Shown here: in pieces, positions 1 to 5,641 of the stretch | Layout: every line of letters starts with the position of its first letter | Position numbering within the stretch: the first letter of the stretch is position 1 | Assembly: GCA_002683115.1 (NCBI GenBank) | Contig: NYSP01000019.1 | Location: 1 to 6,394, forward strand | Direction: 5' to 3' | DNA: 6,394 bases | From: Gammaproteobacteria bacterium | Lineage (GTDB): Bacteria; Pseudomonadota; Gammaproteobacteria; SAR86; TMED112 | Notes under the pieces: model-generated | Told to the model about the DNA's origin: nothing | What the model saw: only the letters and a program-made list of their open reading frames with translations | The model's database searches: none | Translations under genes and position numbers: made by a program

Positions 1-365
1 AACCATTATTAGATGAGATCTCCTCTCATGCATCCTCTGCAAATGTGGAAATTATTACAGAATATTGCCCAGGTTCGTTGGAATTAGCTGCAACGCTCAA
101 AAAGAAAATGTTGGATATTAGTTTTGATGGAGTTATGGCTGTTGGTTTAGTTATCAGAGGAGATACTCCACACTTTAAATTAGTTTCAAGACAGGCATAT
201 TCTGATTTGGCCAAAGTGGCACTCGAAAATCAAACAATTCCACTAATCAATGGCGTTTTGACTGTTGATAATAAAGTTCAAGCAGAAGAAAGAATCAATC
301 CTACTAAAATGAATAAAGGAGAAGAGTTTATTCAATCGCTTTTTCAGATGATTTCTTCTAGATGA
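1..365 (+). CDS. ribH: 6,7-dimethyl-8-ribityllumazine synthase, 3' part (5' end outside window)
   Basis: Lumazine synthase condenses 5-amino-6-ribitylamino-uracil with 3,4-dihydroxy-2-butanone 4-phosphate, the penultimate step of riboflavin synthesis, in the cytoplasm. The reading frame is open to the left edge (first complete codon at base 3) and ends at TGA 363-365, giving 120 visible residues. Against the usual length of about 155, roughly 30 N-terminal residues are missing. Visible family signatures are CPGSLEL (residues 22-28, the usual xPGxxEx substrate loop), VIRGDTPHF (50-58) with the catalytic histidine H57, GVLT (84-87), and the phosphate-binding arginine R97 followed by NKG (104-106). 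The GTG at base 45 is internal, because the residues before it continue the family alignment. In the R97-to-NKG segment the lysine found in Bacillus-type enzymes (R-A-G-T-K) is aligned with threonine. The stop overlaps the nusB start by 4 bases (ATGA), the common ribH-nusB pairing. Identification is firm. Confidence 0.95.
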   Translation, partial: PLLDEISSHASSANVEIITEYCPGSLELAATLKKKMLDISFDGVMAVGLVIRGDTPHFKLVSRQAYSDLAKVALENQTIPLINGVLTVDNKVQAEERINPTKMNKGEEFIQSLFQMISSR

Positions 366-781
366 AAAATTTAAGTCAGCATAAAACAAAAGTAAATGCG
401 CGAGAGTTACTGGTGCAAGCTCTGTACGAATTTTCTTTTGGCCATAACGACGCAGAATCTATCGAAAACTCCTTTAGAAAGGACTTCACAAAATCAAAAG
501 TAGACTATATCTTCTTTCGCAATATTTTTTCTCATGTAACTAAAAATAAAAAAGAGTTAACCAAATACATTCATGCTCAAGCTGAACTAGAGTTATTTGG
601 AATAAAAACTATAGAAGTAATGGAAGAGAATATTCTGATGATCATATCTGCTGAAAATGAGCTTGAAGACACACCTAAAGAAGTACTTATTGATGAAGGC
701 GTGAGATTAGGCAAAAAATTTTGTGCTGATAATTCGTTCAAATTTATCAACGCTACACTAGAAAAATTACTAAAATCATAG
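362..781 (+). CDS. nusB: Transcription antitermination protein NusB
   Basis: NusB pairs with ribosomal protein S10 (NusE), binds boxA RNA and supports antitermination of rRNA operons. The product is 139 residues, the same length as E. coli NusB, and collinear with it. Family features include ARELLVQALYEF (13-24), matching ARECAVQALYSW, then DYIFFRNIF (48-56, like VLYFRDLL), ENILMIISAENEL (89-101, the ALRIALYEL region), PKEVLIDEGVRLGKKF (105-120, like PYKVAINEAIELAKSF) and DNSFKFINATLEKL (123-136, like EDSHKFVNGVLDKA). The N-terminal arginine-rich RNA-binding stretch (RRRARE in E. coli) is weaker here, reading HKTKVNARE. The ATG overlaps the ribH stop and has no Shine-Dalgarno sequence upstream, so translation is probably coupled to ribH. 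It stops at TAG 779-781, one base before proC. In many gammaproteobacteria thiL follows nusB; here proC does. Confidence 0.95.
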   Translation: MKNLSQHKTKVNARELLVQALYEFSFGHNDAESIENSFRKDFTKSKVDYIFFRNIFSHVTKNKKELTKYIHAQAELELFGIKTIEVMEENILMIISAENELEDTPKEVLIDEGVRLGKKFCADNSFKFINATLEKLLKS

Positions 782-782
782 A

Positions 783-1556
783 ATGGAAAAAATTGGTTTT
801 ATAGGGTGTGGCCACATGGCAAAGGCTCTGATTGAAGGTCTTATTGAAAATAATAATTACAAAATCCTTGGTCATGATAGAAACCCTAATAACACTAACT
901 GGTTAGCAACTAAATCAATCCCCGTTTTTTCTTTAGATGAAATTTGTCATGAAGCAGATATCGCTGTCGTATGTGTTAAACCCAACGATATGTATGATCT
1001 ATGTCAGAAAATGAGCAAAATTATTTCAAAAGATTTAATTATTGTGAGTGTTGCTGCTGGTGTAACACTTCAAAGCTTAAATACTATGTTTCCCAATAAT
1101 AAAGTTTTTAGAGCAATGCCGAATATAGGAGCAAAAAATAATCTTGGCATTACAAGTGTCTATTCCAATGATGATAATTCAAAAATCGTGGAAATCTTCA
1201 ATTATCTAGGTAAAGCATTTGAAGTACAGGATGAAAATCAAATCAATTTGCATACTTCATTAATTGGTAGTGGGCCAGCGTTCTTCTTCGAGATAATAAA
1301 TGAGTTTGAAAATAGGCTAAGTGAATTATTACCGCCTGATGTATCAAAAAGAGATATCACACTCTTATTTCTGACAAGTCTTATCAGTTCAATTAAAGAT
1401 GGTCAAAATATTGAAGAGCTAATTCAAAGCATTAAATCTAAAGGCGGCACAACCGAGGCAGGTTTAAATCTTTTATATGATAAAGAGTTTGTAAAAATAT
1501 TTTCAGATAGCATAGATGCTGCTCGAGATAGAGCGCTTGATTTATCTATGGATTAA
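783..1556 (+). CDS. proC: Pyrroline-5-carboxylate reductase
   Basis: ProC reduces 1-pyrroline-5-carboxylate to L-proline with NAD(P)H, the last step of proline synthesis, in the cytoplasm. The product is 257 residues (E. coli 269). The N-terminal Rossmann domain shows the dinucleotide motif GFIGCGHMAKAL (5-16, GxGxMA) and VVCVKP (62-67), the family's second cofactor-contact segment. FRAMPN (109-114) is the standard inter-strand motif. The C-terminal helical dimerisation domain starts near IGSGPAFFF (161-169, usually SGSGPAY) and carries KGGTTEAGL (220-228), the P5CR signature; the usual SPGGTT is SKGGTT here. The ATG lies one base after the nusB stop, and the upstream sequence is A-rich without a Shine-Dalgarno match, so coupling to nusB is likely. 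The last 15 bases overlap the end of purA on the other strand. Family assignment is firm; cofactor preference cannot be told. Confidence 0.95.
   Translation: MEKIGFIGCGHMAKALIEGLIENNNYKILGHDRNPNNTNWLATKSIPVFSLDEICHEADIAVVCVKPNDMYDLCQKMSKIISKDLIIVSVAAGVTLQSLNTMFPNNKVFRAMPNIGAKNNLGITSVYSNDDNSKIVEIFNYLGKAFEVQDENQINLHTSLIGSGPAFFFEIINEFENRLSELLPPDVSKRDITLLFLTSLISSIKDGQNIEELIQSIKSKGGTTEAGLNLLYDKEFVKIFSDSIDAARDRALDLSMD
1542..1556. other. Tail-to-tail overlap of proC and purA
   Basis: The two convergent operons end inside each other. The proC stop (TAA 1554-1556) lies within the purA frame as a leucine codon, and the purA stop (complement of 1542-1544) lies within proC. No GC-rich hairpin followed by a T-run is visible on either strand near this point, so each transcript must end within the opposing gene or by a factor-dependent mechanism. 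The overlap itself is seen directly; the termination mode is inference. Confidence 0.9.
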
Positions 1557-2804
1557 ATCATCCCTATTTGGGCCGTTTGAAATAAGACTAATTTTTACAC
1601 CCACAAAATCTTCTATGTATTCCAAGAAAGATTTAGCTTCAGCTGGAAGCTCATCATAACTCTTGCAAGCATCAAGTGAACAGTTCCAACCTCTAAATTC
1701 TTTATATACTGGCTCTACTTTATGTAGTTGTCTTGATTTGAAAGAAGTTTCTTTTTCGTCGATTTGATATGAGACACAAACTTTAATATTTTCAAAGGAA
1801 TCCAAAACATCCAGTTTTGTAATACATAAGTTTGTTAGGTTATTTAATTTCGCAGAATATCTTAATGCAACTAGATCTAGCCAACCACACCTTCTTGGTC
1901 TTCCAGTTGTAGCTCCAAACTCATGCCCAAGCTCAGCTATTTTCTCTCCTTCTTCACAAAAAAGTTCAGTTGGAAAAGGTCCAGCACCTACTCTAGTTGT
2001 ATAGGCTTTAGCAACTCCAAGCACATCAGAGAATATGCTTTTGGGGAACCCAGAACCAACACCAACAGATGTAGCTAATGTATTTGAAGACGTAACATAT
2101 GGATAAGTACCATAATCTACATCTAAAAGTGTACCTTGAGCTCCTTCATAAAGAATATGGCCGCCCTCCTCATATATTTCTTCTAATGAGTCAGTTACAT
2201 CTCCGAAGTACCTAGAAGCCTCTTCATAGCTAGAAATTAGATTAGCCAGAACTTCTTCGTATTTAAAAGGTTCTGAATCATGAATACTCTCAACTTGGAA
2301 ATTATAGTACTGCACTAGGTCTTTTAATTTTTGTTCAAGGAGTTCTCTGTCTTCTAGATCAAAAGCTTTAATACTTCTTCTTGCGGTTTTGTCTTCGTAG
2401 GCTGGTCCAATACCTCTTCTTGTTGTGCCAATAGAATTTTTTTTGTCCTCTCTTAACTGATCAATTTTTGCGTGTATTGGTAAAAGTAAACTACAGTATC
2501 TGCTAATACGCAGTTTACCTTCAAGATTTATACCCTTTGCCTCAAGTTGTTTAATCTCCTCAAGAAGTGAATCAATAGAAAGAATTACACCCTGACCAAT
2601 GAAGCATGAGACGTGATCATAAAATATACCAGACGGAATTAAATGCAGAACAAACTTTTCATCTTCTTTATAGATAGTGTGGCCAGCATTATGGCCACCT
2701 TGAAAACGACAAACAGCTTTGAATTTCTTAGAGAAGAAATCTACTATTTTCCCTTTTCCTTCATCACCCCATTGAGTACCTACAAGGATAAGGGACTTTT
2801 CCAT
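1542..2804 (-). CDS. purA: Adenylosuccinate synthetase
   Basis: PurA joins IMP and aspartate using GTP to give adenylosuccinate, the committed step to AMP, in the cytoplasm. The product is 420 residues (E. coli 432). Visible motifs are VGTQWGDEGKGKIVD (8-22, P-loop-like GTP site with catalytic Asp14), FQGGHNAGHT (34-43, catalytic His42), GTTRRGIGPAYEDKTAR (126-142, the second PROSITE-type signature), YEGAQGTLLD (219-228), TTRVGAGPFPTE (269-280), TGRPRRCGW (300-308, aspartate/IMP loop) and TKLD (329-332, guanine specificity). Near the C-terminus the usual GPDR reads GPNR (411-414), and the chain ends only six residues later, slightly early for the family. The ATG has no clear Shine-Dalgarno sequence and lies 5 bases after the hflC stop. 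The hflK-hflC-purA order is the gammaproteobacterial arrangement. The catalytic residues are all present, so the enzyme should be active. Confidence 0.97.
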   Translation of the reverse strand: MEKSLILVGTQWGDEGKGKIVDFFSKKFKAVCRFQGGHNAGHTIYKEDEKFVLHLIPSGIFYDHVSCFIGQGVILSIDSLLEEIKQLEAKGINLEGKLRISRYCSLLLPIHAKIDQLREDKKNSIGTTRRGIGPAYEDKTARRSIKAFDLEDRELLEQKLKDLVQYYNFQVESIHDSEPFKYEEVLANLISSYEEASRYFGDVTDSLEEIYEEGGHILYEGAQGTLLDVDYGTYPYVTSSNTLATSVGVGSGFPKSIFSDVLGVAKAYTTRVGAGPFPTELFCEEGEKIAELGHEFGATTGRPRRCGWLDLVALRYSAKLNNLTNLCITKLDVLDSFENIKVCVSYQIDEKETSFKSRQLHKVEPVYKEFRGWNCSLDACKSYDELPAEAKSFLEYIEDFVGVKISLISNGPNRDDLIHR

Positions 2805-2809
2805 TAAGA

Positions 2810-3679
2810 CTAACGTTTTTCTGACTTGTTGAGATATTTAAAATAGTCACTATCTGGGTCTATTAATAAAATATCTCCCTCATCATTGAAAGTTTCTTTA
2901 TAAGCCTTCAGGCTTCTAGTGAAATCATAAAATTCAGGATCTCGATTATAAGCTTCTGCATAAGTTGCAGTTGCTGTTGCATCTCCAGCACCTCTAATTT
3001 TTTCTGATTCTCTTGTTGCGTTAGCTAAAATAATTGTTCTTTGCTTATCAGCGTCAGCTCTAATTTTTTCTGCAGACTCACGCCCTTCTGCTCTGAGCTC
3101 CTCAGCTATCCTGTTCCTTTCAGTTTTCATTCTTTCAAACACTGAAGCTCGGATTTCACGTTCGAAATCGATTCTTTTAACTCTAAAATCAATGATCTCT
3201 ACACCAAGCTGTGCTGAATCTTCTCCAAGTGAATTCTTTAGTGAAAGCATGAGTCCATCTCTGTCACCAGATACCACTTCCTGCAATGTTCTCTTACCGA
3301 ATTCATTTCTTAGCTTATCTTTTATCCTTCTTTGTAAAGTATCCTCTGCAACTCTATCTTGACCACCATTAGTTGAGGTGTAATAAGTTTCAGCATCAAC
3401 AATTTTATATTTCACAAATGAATCGACATTCAAAGGTTTGGCCTCACTAGAAAGAACTCTGTCCGGCGGAGTATCAAGTGAACGCAGTCTACCTTCAAAC
3501 TTAATAACGCTATCAACAAAAGGAACCTTGAAGTTTAATCCAGGCTCAAGTGTCCTTTCAAAAGCACCTAACTTAAGTAAAATTGCTTTTTCTGTATCTC
3601 TGACAATAACAATTGTTTGAAAAAGAGTTACAACTATCAGCAGAGCAAGTAATGTTATAAATGTATTTTTATTCATCAT
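2810..3679 (-). CDS. hflC: HflC, SPFH/prohibitin-type partner of the FtsH protease
   Basis: HflC with HflK forms a large inner-membrane SPFH assembly that encloses the FtsH protease and modulates its access to membrane substrates. The product is 289 residues from the first ATG (E. coli 334). It has one N-terminal membrane helix (about 7-26), then a band-7/SPFH domain starting VRDTEKAILLKLGAF (26-40) and EPGLNFKVPF (45-54). It continues through DFRVKRIDF (164-172) and a charged, alanine-rich helical region (about 175-235, RNRIAEELRAEGRESAEKIR) to the conserved tail DPEFYDFTRSLKAY (247-260) and DPDSDYFKYL (274-283). The shorter length is explained by absence of the insert that E. coli carries before LGIEVVDVRIK. 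Two ATG codons stand in tandem (3677-3679 and 3674-3676). An AGGAGG lies 3 bases before the first and 6 before the second, so the second is the more likely start. It overlaps the hflK end by 11 bases. Confidence 0.95.
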   Translation of the reverse strand: MMNKNTFITLLALLIVVTLFQTIVIVRDTEKAILLKLGAFERTLEPGLNFKVPFVDSVIKFEGRLRSLDTPPDRVLSSEAKPLNVDSFVKYKIVDAETYYTSTNGGQDRVAEDTLQRRIKDKLRNEFGKRTLQEVVSGDRDGLMLSLKNSLGEDSAQLGVEIIDFRVKRIDFEREIRASVFERMKTERNRIAEELRAEGRESAEKIRADADKQRTIILANATRESEKIRGAGDATATATYAEAYNRDPEFYDFTRSLKAYKETFNDEGDILLIDPDSDYFKYLNKSEKR

Positions 3680-4694
3680 CTTCCTCCTGTTTTTTAATCA
3701 GTTGGTCTAAGGGCAAATAAAGCAAATTATTTCCACCTTCAACGTCAATCATTACCTTAGTACTAGACGAAAGTACTTCTTCCAGCGCATCAATATAAAG
3801 TCTTTCTCTTGTAACTACAGGTGCCTTTTCATACTCAACTAATAATGCTTTAAATCTTTCAGATTCACCCTCAGCAACTGCAATGACTTTTTGTCGGTAT
3901 GCTTCAGCATCTTGTAACTGTCTTTGTGCTTCACCTCTTGCTTGTGGAACAATAGATAATGCATATTTTTCCGCTTCATTTCTAAGTCTCTCTTTGTCCT
4001 CTCTAGCAGCAACAACATCTCTAAATGAATCTATAACTTCAGTCGGAGGTTGTCTTTGCTCGATATTGACTTGTTGCACTGATATTCCTGCATCGTAAAT
4101 ATCAAGATACTCTTCTAATCTCAGCAAGATTCCTGAACTTATCGCTGCAGCACCAGAAGTAAGCAAGTTATCCATATTATTTTCTCCGACCACATGTCTT
4201 AAAGCACTTTCTGTAGCTTGTCTTATTGTAATTTCTGGATCTTCGACATTTAAAGAATACTTAACTAAATCACTTATTGTGTACTGCACGTTGAGCTCAA
4301 TATCGACAATATTTTCGTCTTTAGTAAGCATGTTTGTTGGAAGAACAAATGTTCTAATTTTTGAAATATTTTCTTCAGCATAGATTTCCTCAATACCAGG
4401 AAGGTGAAATTGTAAACCTGGTCCTAGCACTCTATTAAACTCACCTAATCTTAAAACAACCAGTCTATCTGCTTCATTTACAATCCTAATTCCTAGGAAT
4501 ACATACAAGGCAATTAAGCCTAAAAACAGGTATGAGAAAAACTTAAAATTAAATTTAATGCCAGTAGGTCCTCCTCCACTGCCACCAGTACCACCTGAAA
4601 AGAACATCTTTCTTAACTGTTTTATTGCATCGTCTAGATCTGGGGGTGAGTTTTTTCTACCCCATGGATCATTGTCATTTGGATTCCAACTCAT
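3669..4694 (-). CDS. hflK: HflK, SPFH/prohibitin-type partner of the FtsH protease
   Basis: HflK is the second subunit of the HflKC cage around FtsH in the inner membrane. The product is 341 residues (E. coli 419). The N-terminus has the family's cytoplasmic motif MSWNPND-DPWG (1-12), PPDLDDAIKQLRKM (17-30) and a glycine-rich stretch (34-46). One membrane helix follows (about 51-70), then the SPFH domain with NEADRLVVLRLGEF (73-86), LGPGLQFHLPG (90-100), TKDENIVDIELNVQY (124-138) and RQATESALRHVVG (158-170). After these come a charged helical segment (about 228-290, VVAAREDKERLRNEAEKYA) and the tail TRERLYIDALEEVL (295-308) and LLYLPLDQL (324-332). The low-complexity C-terminal tail found in E. 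coli is missing, and the protein ends in an acidic EEDDE. The ATG overlaps the miaA stop (ATGA) and has a good Shine-Dalgarno sequence. The usual upstream neighbours hfq and hflX are not present. Confidence 0.96.
   Translation of the reverse strand: MSWNPNDNDPWGRKNSPPDLDDAIKQLRKMFFSGGTGGSGGGPTGIKFNFKFFSYLFLGLIALYVFLGIRIVNEADRLVVLRLGEFNRVLGPGLQFHLPGIEEIYAEENISKIRTFVLPTNMLTKDENIVDIELNVQYTISDLVKYSLNVEDPEITIRQATESALRHVVGENNMDNLLTSGAAAISSGILLRLEEYLDIYDAGISVQQVNIEQRQPPTEVIDSFRDVVAAREDKERLRNEAEKYALSIVPQARGEAQRQLQDAEAYRQKVIAVAEGESERFKALLVEYEKAPVVTRERLYIDALEEVLSSSTKVMIDVEGGNNLLYLPLDQLIKKQEEDDE
3683..3688 (-). promoter_or_regulatory. Strong Shine-Dalgarno sequence for hflC
   Basis: On the minus strand the bases read AGGAGG followed by AAG and then ATGATG. 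This six-base match to the 16S rRNA 3' end lies inside the last codons of hflK. Spacing is 3 bases to the first ATG and 6 to the second; the second spacing is in the favoured range, so the site argues for initiation at 3676. It should allow efficient reinitiation of hflC after hflK. Confidence 0.8.
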
Positions 4695-5641
4695 TTATTA
4701 AAGCTCCTTAGATAAGTGTTTATTGTATCAGAAAAAAACATTGATTTTTTTTGATTGCTTTGATTCATACAGTCGTCAAAATCGAACTTTTTCATCCATG
4801 TAAGCTGTGTTTTGATAAGTTGATTCGTAGCACTTAAAGCGTCTGCAAATGACTCATCAAGTTTCATCTTTCCAAAAGCATATGGATAAAATTGTTTGTA
4901 ATTTATCGAATTCATACTCTGCATATCAGCAGTTAATTTATAGCTATTTATTAAATTCTCAAGCTCTATTAAAAATCCGTCATCTAAAATTTTATTTAAT
5001 CTCTTCTTGGCTGTATCTAAAAGATTTTCTTTTGAATCTGTCATGCCTAGAATGAGAGATTTTTTTGGATCAAAAAATTGCTCTTTAGGTTCTTTCTTAA
5101 GATCAGATAACTTTTGATTCGAGAGTTTGATAATTTCAAGTGCTCTTTCGACTCTTCTGTAATTATTTGTATCTATTGATTCAAATGTAATTTCATCAAG
5201 CTCTTGAAGTTGCTCTAAAAGTTTCTCATACCCCTCATTTAATTTTTGGTCTTGGATCATGCTCCTAACTTTCTGACTACTTGGAAAATTATGAATACCA
5301 TCGAAAAGGATTTTATGAAACATCATCGATCCACCAACAAATATCGGTATTTTATTATTGGAAGTTATGCTTAACATAGCAGCATCAAGGTGGTCCAAAA
5401 AAACTCCAACATCAAATTTCTCAGTAGGTTCTAAAATATCGATTAAGTGGTGCTTTTTTAGTTTCAATATCTCTTTGCTAGGCTTACATGTTCCTATATC
5501 TAGTTCTGAATAAACCATCGCACTATCTATGCTTACGATTTCGATTGGAAACTTATCAACTAAACTGACAGCTAAGTCTGTTTTACCTACTGCAGTCGGT
5601 CCAATTAAAAAAATTGCAGGACAAGAATATTTATAGTTCAT
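4691..5641 (-). CDS. miaA: tRNA dimethylallyltransferase
   Basis: MiaA transfers the dimethylallyl group of DMAPP to N6 of A37 in tRNAs that read codons starting with U, the first step towards ms2i6A. The product is 316 residues, the same as E. coli. Motifs are FLIGPTAVGKTDLAV (11-25, P-loop with T16 and K20), VSIDSAMVYSELDIGTCKP (36-54, general-base Asp39), HHLIDILEP (64-72), PIFVGGSMMFHKILFDG (99-115) and NNYRRVERALEII (159-171). In the C-terminal third it departs from the family. E. coli SIRCVGYRQM aligns with SMNSINYKQF (242-251), so the conserved Arg (R217 in E. coli) is Asn244 and the Gly is Asn247. ATRQLAKRQITW aligns with ATNQLIKTQLTW (271-282), losing two more arginines. The frame is intact. 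The start overlaps the waaA end by 11 bases and lacks a usable Shine-Dalgarno sequence, so translation is probably coupled. Family assignment is firm; full activity is less certain. Confidence 0.93.
   Translation of the reverse strand: MNYKYSCPAIFLIGPTAVGKTDLAVSLVDKFPIEIVSIDSAMVYSELDIGTCKPSKEILKLKKHHLIDILEPTEKFDVGVFLDHLDAAMLSITSNNKIPIFVGGSMMFHKILFDGIHNFPSSQKVRSMIQDQKLNEGYEKLLEQLQELDEITFESIDTNNYRRVERALEIIKLSNQKLSDLKKEPKEQFFDPKKSLILGMTDSKENLLDTAKKRLNKILDDGFLIELENLINSYKLTADMQSMNSINYKQFYPYAFGKMKLDESFADALSATNQLIKTQLTWMKKFDFDDCMNQSNQKKSMFFSDTINTYLRSFNK
4704..4710 (-). promoter_or_regulatory. Shine-Dalgarno sequence for hflK
   Basis: The minus strand reads TAAGGAG, then 9 bases, then the hflK ATG at 4694. 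The site lies in the last codons of miaA. The match and spacing are good and confirm the ATG that overlaps the miaA stop as the start, giving the expected N-terminal WNP/DPWG motif. Confidence 0.8.

Noticed and set aside
26..214. Minus-strand open frame of 62 codons inside ribH
   Set aside because: Antisense shadow of ribH, no recognisable motif.
45..365. GTG at 45 as the start of a 106-residue RibH
   Set aside because: The frame is open to the left edge and the upstream residues extend the lumazine synthase alignment, so the GTG is an internal valine and the gene is cut by the window.
1509..1520. AGCAT-AG-ATGCT inverted repeat as a purA-operon terminator
   Set aside because: Five-base arms with a 2-base loop are too tight, and the nearest T-run on the minus strand is some distance beyond the stem. 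It is also explained by proC codons.
1539..1563. GATTTA...TAAATC and GGAT...ATCC inverted repeats as a bidirectional terminator
   Set aside because: Stems of only 4-6 mostly A/T pairs and no adjoining T-run; expected by chance in AT-rich sequence.
3438..4098. Plus-strand open frames of 60 and 71 codons (3438-3620, 3883-4098) inside hflC and hflK
   Set aside because: They are antisense shadows of well-recognised genes, with serine- and leucine-rich products and no family resemblance.
4560..4600. Glycine-codon-rich stretch in hflK as a possible repeat element
   Set aside because: It encodes the glycine-rich linker that is normal before the HflK membrane helix.
4849..5055. Plus-strand open frame of 68 codons inside miaA
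   Set aside because: Antisense shadow of miaA; no recognisable motif.
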